From positions 3,495,001-3,559,000 of the forward strand of contig NZ_NQYC01000001.1 in the NCBI RefSeq assembly GCF_003600835.1: a stretch of DNA of 64,000 bases. The letters are read 5' to 3'. The notes below the pieces were generated by a model. The model did no database searches and was not told the origin of the DNA. It saw nothing but the letters and a program-made list of their open reading frames with translations. Both the position numbers and the translations under genes were made by a program. This DNA is from Bacillus sp. PK3_68. GTDB lineage: Bacteria > Bacillota > Bacilli > Bacillales > Domibacillaceae. Of this stretch, positions 1 to 8,596 are shown piece by piece (positions within the stretch are counted from its first letter, which is position 1; every line of letters starts with the position of its first letter).

Positions 1-93
1 TATCTCTCATTAGCGTATATGTTAAACTTATTTAAGAGGGAGTATTTATCAATAAACGTGCCATTTTACGGAATAATTAAGGGAGGACTTATC

Positions 94-444
94 ATGACCA
101 AACATAAGATCTATGCAATGAGTGTTGCAAGTGTCTATCCCCATTATGTTGCGAAGGCGGAGAAAAAAGGACGTACGAAAACAGAAGTCGATGAAATCAT
201 CCGTTGGTTGACAGGGTATAGTCAGGAAGAGTTAGAATCGCAACTGGAAAAACAGACAGACTTTGAGACCTTTTTTGCGGAAGCTCCCCAACTGAATCCT
301 TCCCGGGCTTTGATCAAAGGTGTGATCTGCGGTGTCCGAGTGGAAGATATAGAAGAACCAACTATGCAGGAAATTCGCTATTTGGATAAGCTGATCGATG
401 AATTAGCAAAGGGAAAAGCAATGGAGAAGATTTTGCGGAAATAA
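94..444 (+). CDS. DUF2200 family protein
   Basis: A 116-residue soluble protein starting MTKHKIYAM, which I recognise as the DUF2200 family, of unknown biochemical role. The reading frame is open further upstream, but the ATG at 94 is chosen because GGGAGG lies 7-8 bases before it and family members begin at this motif. There is no signal peptide or membrane segment. It stands alone, with a terminator about 100 bases downstream. The family name is from memory of the conserved MTKHxIYxMxxxxVYPxYxxKAExKGRTKxEVDxII pattern; a function cannot be given. Confidence 0.85.
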   Translation: MTKHKIYAMSVASVYPHYVAKAEKKGRTKTEVDEIIRWLTGYSQEELESQLEKQTDFETFFAEAPQLNPSRALIKGVICGVRVEDIEEPTMQEIRYLDKLIDELAKGKAMEKILRK

Positions 445-997
445 TAATTAACATTCTATTTATCCAAAAGCGGTTATCTTAAATTATCGGGCGGATGATG
501 GAACAAAGAATTTCAAAATTAACCTTCATAAAAGCTGCATGTAAACAGTCGACTAAATAAAGTCGGCTGTTTTATTTTACTGCCATCCCTCCAACCATCC
601 CCAAAGAAAATTAGAAATTAGGTGCCTGCAAAACCTGCGGATTATGAGTTGGGGTAAGTAGCAGCTGTTTGAAAACGTCCTATAAGTAAGAAGAAATTCG
701 CTATGGAGCATGTAAATGCAGCGAAAATGCGTCCTATTTTATCCGACTGTTACGACCGCCAGCCTAACACAATTATTAGTGCAGATAATAAGAAGGAAAG
801 GGATAACAGGATTATATTGCGTAATACGAGTTAGACTGTTTACTAGCTGTGACTTTCTGACAGAGACCAACCGATTAGCTGATCCTCTCTAGAATTGCTG
901 AGCTGGAAATTGCTGATCATTTTCTAGAAGTTTGCATGATTGAAATTTTCCTGAGAGGGAATTTAATTAGTACATCATGTAAAGGAGATAGTCACTC
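445..997. other. Intergenic region without a recognised gene
   Basis: These 553 bases hold one terminator hairpin at 543-577. I find no ORF with a ribosome site, no tRNA and no convincing promoter pair in the rest. The base composition resembles its surroundings. A stress (sigma-B) promoter for the downstream gene might be expected, but I could not place both boxes at proper spacing. Confidence 0.5.
543..577 (+). terminator. Rho-independent terminator
   Basis: AACAGtCGACT and AGTCGgCTGTT pair around a short loop and are followed by TTTATTTT. It probably ends the DUF2200 transcript. Confidence 0.7.
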
Positions 998-1429
998 ATG
1001 GAAAAACGAATCATAGGTGTTTATGAAACTGAAAAACAAGCACAAGCAGCGGTAGAGGATTTACAGAGAAAGGGCTACAATTTTGAGCAAATCTCTATTG
1101 TTGCAAAAAATATCGAAGGGTTAGAATCGAATAGTGACCAAGTGAAACCTAATGAAACGGAAGGAATTATTGCAGGAGCAACGGCTGGCGGAATCATCGG
1201 GCTGGCTAGTTTTTTCGTAGGAATAAGTGCTCTAGCAGTTCCGGGTATTGGTCCAATAATAGCGGCAGGTCCGTTATTATTAACCCTGGGTGGGGCTGTA
1301 TCTGGTGCTGCTGCTAAAAACGGCGGTTTAATCGGGGCCTTGCAGGAGATTGGATTGGATGAAGGAGAAGCTCGCCGATATGAAGAGGATGTGAGAAAAG
1401 GGAAAATTCTCATTGTCGTCGCAGAATAA
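998..1429 (+). CDS. General stress protein 17M-like (YflT-type) protein
   Basis: A 143-residue protein. The first ~60 residues (MEKRIIGVYETEKQAQAAVEDL) match the heat-induced stress protein YflT / general stress protein 17M domain. The middle (about 60-105) is a Gly/Ala-rich hydrophobic stretch that could insert in a membrane (GIIAGATAGGIIGLASFF and so on), as in GSP17M relatives. The start has AAAGGAG at proper spacing. The gene is monocistronic with its own terminator. In B. subtilis such genes belong to the sigma-B regulon, but I could not find a sigma-B promoter here. Family assignment is good, function unknown. Confidence 0.85.
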   Translation: MEKRIIGVYETEKQAQAAVEDLQRKGYNFEQISIVAKNIEGLESNSDQVKPNETEGIIAGATAGGIIGLASFFVGISALAVPGIGPIIAAGPLLLTLGGAVSGAAAKNGGLIGALQEIGLDEGEARRYEEDVRKGKILIVVAE

Positions 1430-1475
1430 TTCTGAAATAAAGGATGCTTAAAAGAATGAAGGAATATCAACATTT

Positions 1476-1515
1476 AAAACGTCTTTCTACAAGTTGTAGG
1501 AGGACGTTTTTTTAT
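1476..1515 (+). terminator. Rho-independent terminator
   Basis: AAACGTC and GACGTTT pair around an inner CTAC/GTAG stem, followed by a T7 run. It ends the stress-protein transcript. Confidence 0.85.
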
Positions 1516-1632
1516 TTGTTTTGAACTGTGAGTTAAGAACTTTAAGACCACACCCTATTCAGTATCATACTAAAGGTAAACGTTTTGCGTACATATGAAG
1601 GTCGGTGTTAAATTTAATAAATGGAGTAACGC

Positions 1633-1660
1633 TTGTCTTTGAAGCTTCATACTATATATT
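1633..1660 (+). promoter_or_regulatory. Candidate sigma-A promoter before an untranslated hairpin array
   Basis: TTGTCT (1633-1638) and TATATT (1655-1660) are separated by 16 bases. No ORF with a ribosome site follows; instead hairpins lead to a terminator at 1739. The promoter strength is uncertain. Confidence 0.4.
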
Positions 1661-1739
1661 AGACGTGAGGCAGCACCTGGCGTCTGATTGGACTGAAATT
1701 TTTACAGTCAGGACTGGCTACAAAGACCAGTCCTTTTTT
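1661..1739 (+). ncRNA. Candidate small structured RNA
   Basis: Three consecutive short stems are visible: AGACG/CGTCT (1661-1685), GACTG/CAGTC (about 1690-1709) and GGACTGG/CCAGTCC (1711-1734), the last followed by T6. The next gene is convergent, so this is not a leader for it. It could be a ~75-nt small RNA made from the promoter-like boxes at 1633-1660. With that promoter the start would fall near 1667, inside the first stem, so either the start or the first stem is wrong. I do not recognise a known RNA family. Confidence 0.35.
1711..1739 (+). terminator. Rho-independent terminator
   Basis: A perfect 7-bp stem GGACTGG/CCAGTCC with a 9-base loop is followed by TTTTTTG. Confidence 0.8.
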
Positions 1740-1803
1740 GAGAAAAAACTTTAATAGCAGAGAATGTTTTTACACTAAAAAGTATAGGACAGAGAAAGAA
1801 GCA

Positions 1804-1826
1804 GGAGCAACCGCTAGGCTGCTCCA
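1804..1826 (-). terminator. Hairpin after the BceB-like gene
   Basis: GGAGCA/TGCTCC stem just downstream of the permease stop codon on the minus strand. The following T-tract is poor (TGCTTCTTTC), so termination may be inefficient. Confidence 0.5.
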
Positions 1827-1835
1827 GTTTTAAGA

Positions 1836-3728
1836 TTATTCGATGGCTTCTTTAATTTGTTTAACGTAAAAGAAGCGGACAACCAGATAATAAATGATTT
1901 GAATAGCGAGAAAGCTTGTGAGTACCATGGCTGATTCTGTGATTAGATTGTAGCTAAACATCCGTGAAAGGGAGGTTAGAGCCACAGCACCGTGGATGAG
2001 CGCGACAGCCATTGGTGCAAAGAACAGCAAGGCTGTTTGACGATTTACGATCTTTTTCATTTCAGGTACGGTTAATCCCATTTTAGCAATGGCTTGGAAC
2101 TTTACTTTGTCTTCAGACAGATCGGTAAAGAGACGGAAATAGAGAAAGCTTCCAGCTGATACGAAAAAGACAATCCCGATAAACAATCCAATAAAGAGAA
2201 TCGGACCATAGCCTTTTTCAATTTGATAGATAATAAAATCGGTTGAGAAGAATGTTCCAGGTTCATAATGCTCTTGTAACACTTCTCCTGTTTTTCGCAA
2301 TTGTTCTGAAGTGTTTTTGTTTGATGCGTGCCAGACGACATTCTGCTCAACTTTTACAGGTTTCGGCAGCTGATTGTATATCTTGTCGCTCACAATATAG
2401 TAATTCTCAAAGTTTGGATAGGCATCTGCATCAATCAGCTGACTTGGTTTGATTTCTTCCCCGTTAGCGAGCGTGATAGCCTGTTTTAGCAGGCTGTCAT
2501 CTTGATTACTTTGGTCGAGGCTAGCAATGCTCTTCTTAGCCACGACAGCTTCTTTTTCTTTAAGATCAAGCTGTGGTTTGTCAAGCAGTTGTGCTGCTTT
2601 ATTATAATCGGCAGCGTTTAAAACGAGTATGCCATTAGGCTTGCCGTTAAATGGAACGTAGATTTTTGTTATGTCTAGCCGCTCTGCATCAATGCCATTC
2701 CGCTTGATGGCGCTTTGAGCGTATTGTACATCTTTCTCCATGTTCTTTGTCTTCTCATAAGGTTGGTAACTGTACGTAAATGGATTTGCCTGGACGATGC
2801 CTTTCGTCAAATAGGAATGCGTCCCGTACAAAGTGCCAATCGCACTGAAGGCAACAGTAGAGATAATAGCGACTATAAAAAAGGCACGTGCATTGTCTTT
2901 CATACGAAAAGACAGGTCTGAAAATAAGACCATGTTTGTATTGCGCCAGAAGAGCGCCTCGTTGCGTTTCAGTCGGCGAATAATAAAGACGTTTAACTGG
3001 CTGAACAGCAGGTAAGTGCCGATGATAACAACAACGACAACAGGCACCATCACTACAATAACTTCCATTCCTTTCACATAAAGCGCTGTTCCATACCCGC
3101 CAAGCAGCAAAAGTACCGCCAGGACAGAAAGAAAAATAGAAGCTTTTGGTTCATCTTTCGGCTTCTTGTCTCCTTTAATCAGGTCAACGAGCTTATGAGT
3201 GCGCAAGATAAAGGAAACAAAAAATGAAATAAACAAAAACAGTATAATAAACGAAATAAATGTGACAATCATTGCCATGAATGGCCAGTAGAAATGAAGG
3301 TTCTCCTCAAGAATAAGAACATTTTCGGCCAATAGCAGAATGAGCTTAGCAAAGACAAGCCCGAGCAGAATGCCGCTAATGGTAGCGAACAGTCCAATCA
3401 ACATGTTTTCCATGAAAACCATCAGCCGGATTTGCCGGGTGCTCATTCCCTGCATCATCAGCAAACCAAATTCTTTCTTTCGAGACTGTAAGAAAGCACT
3501 CATGGAATACAAAACAAAAAAGAAAGAAAATACGTAAATAATGCCGCCGGCCACGGTCAGCGCAAACATCGCATGTTTGTTCATGTCGCTACCCTGAAAT
3601 GACGGATGAAAGGCAAAGATCGCAAATGTAAAGAAAACCATAACGGTAAACAAGCTGCTCAGAAAATATGCAGCATATAGCCGCTTGTTGCGGAGGACGT
3701 TATTAAACGCGAACTGACGAAAAGTCAT
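1836..3728 (-). CDS. BceB-type ABC transporter permease
   Basis: A 630-residue membrane protein of the FtsX/MacB superfamily with the BceB layout: an N-terminal helix (MTFRQFAFNNVLRNK, then a hydrophobic stretch), several membrane helices, a large extracellular domain of roughly 200 residues (about 310-515) and C-terminal helices. BceB permeases work with a dedicated ATPase to remove or protect against lipid II cycle antibiotics such as bacitracin, and the big loop senses the peptide. The frame is open 48 codons further upstream, but the ATG at 3728 follows GGGGGG and overlaps the ATPase gene by 26 bases, as in Bce operons. The actual antibiotic is unknown. Confidence 0.9.
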   Translation of the reverse strand: MTFRQFAFNNVLRNKRLYAAYFLSSLFTVMVFFTFAIFAFHPSFQGSDMNKHAMFALTVAGGIIYVFSFFFVLYSMSAFLQSRKKEFGLLMMQGMSTRQIRLMVFMENMLIGLFATISGILLGLVFAKLILLLAENVLILEENLHFYWPFMAMIVTFISFIILFLFISFFVSFILRTHKLVDLIKGDKKPKDEPKASIFLSVLAVLLLLGGYGTALYVKGMEVIVVMVPVVVVVIIGTYLLFSQLNVFIIRRLKRNEALFWRNTNMVLFSDLSFRMKDNARAFFIVAIISTVAFSAIGTLYGTHSYLTKGIVQANPFTYSYQPYEKTKNMEKDVQYAQSAIKRNGIDAERLDITKIYVPFNGKPNGILVLNAADYNKAAQLLDKPQLDLKEKEAVVAKKSIASLDQSNQDDSLLKQAITLANGEEIKPSQLIDADAYPNFENYYIVSDKIYNQLPKPVKVEQNVVWHASNKNTSEQLRKTGEVLQEHYEPGTFFSTDFIIYQIEKGYGPILFIGLFIGIVFFVSAGSFLYFRLFTDLSEDKVKFQAIAKMGLTVPEMKKIVNRQTALLFFAPMAVALIHGAVALTSLSRMFSYNLITESAMVLTSFLAIQIIYYLVVRFFYVKQIKEAIE

Positions 3729-4467
3729 GGTCGTTCCCCCCAAGCAAGGAAAGTGTGTCGATAATTTGCTGGAAGAAGCCTTTTTGGCTGTCTCCACGGT
3801 AAATCTCGGAATAAAGCTTACCGTCACGGATGAAGACGACACGGTCAGCATAGCTTGCTGCCTGCGCCTCATGCGTCACAAGGAGTGTAGTCATTCTGTC
3901 TTTTTTGTTTAAAGCAGACAACAGCTCCATTACGTCTTTAGAGGCTTTAGAATCAAGGTTTCCGGTTGGTTCGTCAGCAAGTAACAGCTTTGGATTATGA
4001 ATGATCGCCCGGGCAACAGCTGCCCGCTGTGCTTGACCTCCCGAAATTTCGAAGGTGCGCTTTTTCATAATTCCAGCAATGCCCAGCTTTTCAGCTACAG
4101 CTCTTGCTTTGTCTTTCATTTCTTTGACGCTTCTTCCATCAAGCGTGAGCGGCAGAACGATATTTTCTTCAACCGTCAGTGTGTGAAGAAGGTTGAAGTC
4201 TTGAAAGACAAAACCAAGCTCTCTGCGGCGGAACTTAGCCAAATCATTTTTCTTTAGCCGATGAGGATTCTGTCCATCAATTGTAATTTCTCCAGTTGTC
4301 GGTTCATCAATGGTTGCTACCATGTTCAGTAATGTTGTCTTTCCACTTCCCGATGGCCCCATAATGGCGACAAACTCTCCATCTCCTATAGACAAATCAA
4401 TATCGGTTAGAGCACGGTAGGCGACTTTTCCTTCATAAACTTTTCCGACTCTTTTCACCTCAAGCAT
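3703..4467 (-). CDS. BceA-type ABC transporter ATP-binding protein
   Basis: A 254-residue ATPase: Walker A GPSGSGKT at residues 37-44, Q-loop around Q89, signature ISGGQ at 141-145 and Walker B LLLADEP at 161-167. It pairs with the permease that overlaps its 3' end. The start MLEVKRVGKV is chosen because GGAGAAA precedes it; 15 extra upstream codons are open without a ribosome site. In this family the ATPase powers resistance and also signals through the permease to the sensor kinase encoded just upstream. Confidence 0.92.
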   Translation of the reverse strand: MLEVKRVGKVYEGKVAYRALTDIDLSIGDGEFVAIMGPSGSGKTTLLNMVATIDEPTTGEITIDGQNPHRLKKNDLAKFRRRELGFVFQDFNLLHTLTVEENIVLPLTLDGRSVKEMKDKARAVAEKLGIAGIMKKRTFEISGGQAQRAAVARAIIHNPKLLLADEPTGNLDSKASKDVMELLSALNKKDRMTTLLVTHEAQAASYADRVVFIRDGKLYSEIYRGDSQKGFFQQIIDTLSLLGGNDHDFSSVRV

Positions 4468-4551
4468 ACTTATTTCTCCTCTCGCTTTTGTACTGATGCC
4501 AGTGTAGCGCATCAGGCCGGAAGGGAGCTATCGAACTTTCTTTCACTTTTC

Positions 4552-5553
4552 TTACATCGATGTAAGGTTTTGCGAAGGGCTGAACACAATGCGGAAAATC
4601 GATCCCTCGTTGACTTCCGTTTCCACTTCAAGTTGATGTCCAAGGTAATGGCATACCTCGTTAACAAGATAGAGTCCCATCCCTGTTGATTCGCGGTATT
4701 TGCGGCCGTTAGAACCGGTAAAAAATTTGTGGAAAATTCGTCTTCGATCTTCCGGAGGGATGCCGATCCCCCAGTCTTTCACTTCCAATATGGCTGACCC
4801 GTCTCTTTCATAAATTGTAATGTCGATAGAAGAGCTTCTGCCTGCCGAATATTTCACTGCGTTTTGCACAAGCTGGTCAAGGATAAAAAATAGCCATTTT
4901 TCATCTGATTCAACAGTAATGCCAGGATGCTGCTCCTTAAAACGAGGATAGACCCGATTGCGGATATAAAAGCGCTTATTTTCTGTGTTGACTGCTTGTA
5001 CCGTTTTGGCGAGCAAGACGGGCTTGATTTGAAAATCTTGTTCAATAGTTCGCAGACGGGCATTGTAAAGAACTGTATTCAAGCTATGGCGCATTCGTTC
5101 TGTCTCTTCACGAATGTTCGAAGATTCAGGTTCGTCAAGGTTTTGTGCGGTCAGTTCAATAACCGAAAGAGGTGTTTTTATCTGATGCACCCATCGATCG
5201 ATAAATTCCAGGTGCTCTTCCTGTCGCTTTTCAGCTCGCTGCAGAGCCGTCATATAAAGCTGATATTGTGACTTTAACAGTGCATGAAGGGCAACAGCAG
5301 TCGGAGCAGCGCCGGTTTTCTCTAATGATTCATCAGGGGATGAAAGGCCGTTCTCTAGTCTTTTATAAAATGAACGCCGGCTTATGTAATGATAGAATAA
5401 ATAACTGGCTAGCAAAAATAGTCCAATAAAAACGGCATATAGAAAAACAGAAATGTGATGATAGCCGTCGAGCCAAAAAATAAGAAAAAAAACGAAAAAT
5501 TGGACGAGTTGAAAAGAAATCAACAGTAAATGTTCACGAAAAAATAACCTCAT
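4552..5553 (-). CDS. BceS-type intramembrane-sensing histidine kinase
   Basis: A 333-residue kinase with two membrane helices near the N-terminus (about 8-28 and 35-56) and almost no extracellular loop, typical of intramembrane-sensing kinases that receive their signal from a BceAB transporter. The H-box is WVHQIKTPLS with His123; the ATP-binding part has QNAVKYS, DWGIGIPP and TGMGLYLV. The ATG overlaps the stop codon of the response regulator gene (ATGA), so the two are translationally coupled. Confidence 0.92.
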   Translation of the reverse strand: MRLFFREHLLLISFQLVQFFVFFLIFWLDGYHHISVFLYAVFIGLFLLASYLFYHYISRRSFYKRLENGLSSPDESLEKTGAAPTAVALHALLKSQYQLYMTALQRAEKRQEEHLEFIDRWVHQIKTPLSVIELTAQNLDEPESSNIREETERMRHSLNTVLYNARLRTIEQDFQIKPVLLAKTVQAVNTENKRFYIRNRVYPRFKEQHPGITVESDEKWLFFILDQLVQNAVKYSAGRSSSIDITIYERDGSAILEVKDWGIGIPPEDRRRIFHKFFTGSNGRKYRESTGMGLYLVNEVCHYLGHQLEVETEVNEGSIFRIVFSPSQNLTSM

Positions 5554-6254
5554 GCTCTTGCCGGCCCCCATGTTACATTCAGTCGATAGCCAGCACCGCG
5601 CACGGTTTCGATGGATTGTTCAATACCGAGTTCCTGCAGTTTTTTACGCACACGAGTAACATTTACATTCAATGTATTTTCATCCACACAAGTTTGCTCA
5701 TCCCATAGCTTTTCCAGTAAATCTTCCCTCCCCGCTACACGTGGATAACGATCCATTAAGCTTTCAAGAATATCTGTTTCTTTTTTTGTCAGGCGTATCT
5801 CCTGATTGGCAAAGTGCAATTCAAATCGCTCTGGATAAAGCTTCAGTCCATCTAACTCAATGACCTGTTCCTGGTGGTTGGAGGAATAGGCGCCGTAAGC
5901 CCGACGAAGCTGGCTGCGGACTTTGGCCATAACGACATCGGCATGAAACGGCTTTGTAATAAAGTCATCCCCGCCATTTTCCAAAGCCATGACCTGATCC
6001 ATTTCCCCCGTTCGGGCCGAGATAAAAATAATAGGACAAATAGAAACAAGACGGATTTGCCGACACCAATAATAGCCATCGAATTTAGGCAAATTAATGT
6101 CCAGCAAGACGAGATCAGGCTTCTCTTTATGAAATAGATCCATGACATGATCAAAATCCTCTATTACTACGCTTTGCAGCCCATACTTTTCAATAAATAC
6201 TTTTAAATGTCCAGCAATCTTTGGATCATCTTCAATAATCATAATTTTTTCCAT
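5550..6254 (-). CDS. BceR-type OmpR-family response regulator
   Basis: A 234-residue regulator: receiver domain with acidic pocket EDD (8-10), phospho-acceptor Asp52 (LLDINLP), Lys101 (TKPF), and a C-terminal winged-helix DNA-binding domain ending VRGAGYRL. It is first in a four-gene minus-strand module (regulator, kinase, ATPase, permease), the order of BceRS-BceAB loci. AGGAGG precedes the ATG. It should activate the ABC genes in response to a cell-envelope peptide; no operator was assigned. Confidence 0.92.
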   Translation of the reverse strand: MEKIMIIEDDPKIAGHLKVFIEKYGLQSVVIEDFDHVMDLFHKEKPDLVLLDINLPKFDGYYWCRQIRLVSICPIIFISARTGEMDQVMALENGGDDFITKPFHADVVMAKVRSQLRRAYGAYSSNHQEQVIELDGLKLYPERFELHFANQEIRLTKKETDILESLMDRYPRVAGREDLLEKLWDEQTCVDENTLNVNVTRVRKKLQELGIEQSIETVRGAGYRLNVTWGPARA

Positions 6255-6307
6255 TGGATTCCTCCTTCAACAGGCGAAGTGTTCTTTTGCGACTGCTTAC
6301 AAAATTG

Positions 6308-6335
6308 ATTATAGCATGAAGTGGATGCATGCAAA
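6308..6335 (-). promoter_or_regulatory. Sigma-A promoter of the Bce-like module
   Basis: On the minus strand TTTGCA and TATAAT are 16 bases apart, and the -10 is extended (TGC-TATAAT). It sits about 55 bases before the regulator start. Confidence 0.6.
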
Positions 6336-6557
6336 TAAAAGCCATGGAGGGTAATTGGATGCGCAGTAATAAGGAGATAAGACAGGTAGCTTTAAGTGTT
6401 TGAGATATTCATCCACCAATATTCATTTCAACTATATGACAATTATGGTAATCTAAAACTATCAATCTCTTCTATTAATAACAAATCTATCAAGAGTGAT
6501 TCAGATGTAAACGAGAGCATTGCGAATCCATCATAATAATTTATGTTAGGTGATAAA

Positions 6558-7103
6558 ATGGACTTTAAAAAATTTACAATGGTTTTTATTTCTGTAGCTG
6601 TTATTTCTCTTGTATGTGGGTTAATTGCTTTATCTGTAATAGGAGTTAGTGTACCAGCAGAAGAAAACCATCTTCGTAAAAAGCAAGAGGCAGAGACAGA
6701 GAAGGAGACTAAAAAACAGACGGATGAATTTGTTGAAAAACAAATTAATATTGAAGGGGACATAAGAGAGACTTTACCGACATTGAATGATGGCAATGAG
6801 CCGCAAGTGACTGATCTTATGCATAAAATGACTCATCAAAAAGTGGTGTCAGATGAAAAATGGGGAGCGATCGAGATGACTCCAGAAAATATTGCGAAAC
6901 TGAAGCAACACGTTTTAGCAAATAATTTTAAATCAAAGGAATTTTTTCTCGAAATATTAAATAGGTGGGAGACTGGAAATTTTGATAAAGCAGATAAAGA
7001 TCACAATGCTTTATGGGAGGCGCAGGGAGGAACCGTTGGCATTGCTTACGACCTGATGACAGAAAAACAGGAGAAGCAGTTTATCGAGAGGAATTTCAGG
7101 TAA
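6558..7103 (+). CDS. DUF6241-like membrane-anchored protein
   Basis: A 181-residue protein with one N-terminal membrane helix (about 7-30, FTMVFISVAVISLVCGLIAL), a charged coiled segment (about 38-65, rich in E/K) and a C-terminal domain with MHKMTHQKVVSDEKWG and a W-Q-G-G-T-VG stretch. I recognise this as DUF6241, a Bacillaceae family of unknown function that probably faces the outside. The ATG at 6558 is preferred over 6543 because AGGTG lies 7 bases before it. The stretch 6255-6557 between this gene and the divergent regulator holds the regulator promoter only. Confidence 0.75.
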   Translation: MDFKKFTMVFISVAVISLVCGLIALSVIGVSVPAEENHLRKKQEAETEKETKKQTDEFVEKQINIEGDIRETLPTLNDGNEPQVTDLMHKMTHQKVVSDEKWGAIEMTPENIAKLKQHVLANNFKSKEFFLEILNRWETGNFDKADKDHNALWEAQGGTVGIAYDLMTEKQEKQFIERNFR

Positions 7104-7161
7104 GAATAAAATAAAGGGAAGTGAATATCCTTGCTTTTATATGGAAATAATGAAAATCCTC

Positions 7162-7190
7162 TTGAATTCGACAATATTTTTATATATAAT
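7162..7190 (+). promoter_or_regulatory. Sigma-A promoter of tRNA-Gly
   Basis: TTGAAT and TATAAT with exactly 17 bases between; the predicted start lies about 26 bases before the tRNA. Confidence 0.75.
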
Positions 7191-7222
7191 AAAACACATG
7201 TTATAAATTGAACTCCTTACTT

Positions 7223-7293
7223 GCGGGTGTAGTTTAATGGTAAAACCTCAGCCTTCCAAGCTGATGTCGTGGGTTCGATTCCCATCACCCGCT
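7223..7293 (+). tRNA. tRNA-Gly (anticodon UCC)
   Basis: A complete 71-nt cloverleaf: acceptor GCGGGTG/CACCCGC with discriminator T, D-arm GTTTAATGGTAAAAC, anticodon arm TCAGC-CTTCCAA-GCTGA with anticodon TCC at 7255-7257, and T-loop TTCGATT. CCA is not encoded. It has its own promoter and a terminator-like hairpin before queG. Confidence 0.97.
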
Positions 7294-7309
7294 CTCTCAT
7301 ATTGTTATT

Positions 7310-7353
7310 AACGCAATGTTTTATTCCTTGCTGGATAAGATGTTGCGTTTTTT
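7310..7353 (+). terminator. Rho-independent terminator after tRNA-Gly
   Basis: AACGCAA pairs with TTGCGTT, with a second inner TTATTCC/GGATAA pairing, followed by T6. It lies between the tRNA and queG. Confidence 0.7.
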
Positions 7354-7405
7354 AATGTATATGAACGCTTGCTGGAAAATGCTTTCTCTGAAAGGAGGAG
7401 TAGGA

Positions 7406-8536
7406 ATGGATTATGCTGTTTTAAAGAAAGAAATTATTGAATATAGCCGGGAAATCGGTATAGATAAGATTGGTTTCGCCTCAGCAGCTCCCTTCACTGA
7501 GCTGAAAGATCGTCTAGTGCGTCAACAAGCATTGGATTATCAGTCAGGTTTTGAAGAAAAGGACATTAACAAGCGGGTGGACCCTTCTTTAATTTTTGAT
7601 CAGCCAAGGTCGCTTATTGCCATTGCGTTAGCCTATCCTTCTAAAATGAAAGAGTCTGTGAAAGGAAAGAAAGGAGAGAGAAGGGGCATCTTCTGCCGGG
7701 CTTCCTGGGGAGAGGATTATCACACGATCCTTCGCGACCGGTTAGGCAAATTAGAAGCATTTATCGCGGCTAAAGTTCCCGACGCTCGCTTTCGTTCAAT
7801 GGTGGACACAGGAGAGCTGTCAGACAGAGCGGTGGCTGAGCGTGCGGGGATTGGCTGGAGCGGCAAGAATAGCTCTATTATTACACCTGAATTTGGTTCC
7901 TATGTTTATTTAGGAGAAATGATTACTAACTTGCCATTTGAGCCAGATAAGCCGATCGAAAATCGCTGCGGCACATGTACGAAATGTTTAGATGCTTGTC
8001 CAACGGGCGCCCTCGTACAAGGAGGACAGTTAAATGCTAAACGCTGTATTGCATTTTTAACACAAACGAAGGACTTCATGCCTGTAGAGTTTCGTGAAAA
8101 GCTTGGGAACCGTCTATATGGCTGTGACACTTGTCAAACGGTTTGTCCAGAAAATAGAGGGATCGACTTTCATTTCCATAAGGAAATGGAGCCAGAACCA
8201 GAGGCGGTAAAGCCGCTTCTTAAGCCGCTAGTCAACATGAGTAACAAGGAGTTTAAGCAAAGATTTGGCTCTATGTCTGGCTCTTGGAGAGGAAAGAAGC
8301 CTATTCAGCGCAATGCTATTATTGCATTGGCTCATTTTAAAGAAGAAGAGGCTTTGCCTTCCTTAATTGAGGTGCTACACTCAGATGTCCGTCCGGTATT
8401 AAGAGGAACCGCTGCTTGGGCAATCGCAAAAATTGGTGGTGAGGGGGCTAGAGAAGCGCTCATTTCAGCAAGAACAAACGAAAAGGATGATGAAGTTATT
8501 GCTGAAATCGAGAAAGGAATCTCTTCAATGAATTAA
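7406..8536 (+). CDS. queG: Epoxyqueuosine reductase QueG
   Basis: A 376-residue cobalamin-dependent iron-sulfur enzyme that reduces epoxyqueuosine to queuosine in tRNA. Two ferredoxin-like clusters are visible: CGTCTKCLDACP (Cys188, 191, 194, 198) and CDTCQTVCP (Cys240, 243, 247). The motif DTGELSDR (from Asp135) matches the active-site region. The last ~70 residues resemble HEAT repeats, as in Bacillus QueG. AAAGGAGG precedes the ATG at 7406; the 30 upstream codons lack a ribosome site. Placement after a tRNA-Gly is probably incidental, since queuosine sits in GUN-anticodon tRNAs. Confidence 0.95.
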   Translation: MDYAVLKKEIIEYSREIGIDKIGFASAAPFTELKDRLVRQQALDYQSGFEEKDINKRVDPSLIFDQPRSLIAIALAYPSKMKESVKGKKGERRGIFCRASWGEDYHTILRDRLGKLEAFIAAKVPDARFRSMVDTGELSDRAVAERAGIGWSGKNSSIITPEFGSYVYLGEMITNLPFEPDKPIENRCGTCTKCLDACPTGALVQGGQLNAKRCIAFLTQTKDFMPVEFREKLGNRLYGCDTCQTVCPENRGIDFHFHKEMEPEPEAVKPLLKPLVNMSNKEFKQRFGSMSGSWRGKKPIQRNAIIALAHFKEEEALPSLIEVLHSDVRPVLRGTAAWAIAKIGGEGAREALISARTNEKDDEVIAEIEKGISSMN

Positions 8537-8596
8537 CATGAACAGAGACTAGCCTGAATAGATATAGAAAAACGAATCGTTCAGGAGGATCTTTTC

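Noticed and set aside
861-997. Sigma-B promoter for the general stress gene
   Set aside because: GTTTGC and GGGAAT occur, but 21 bases apart instead of 12-15, so the match is not acceptable.
1075-1473. 132-codon minus-strand frame over the stress-protein gene
   Set aside because: Complement of a Gly/Ala-rich coding region; overlaps the terminator and has no start signal.
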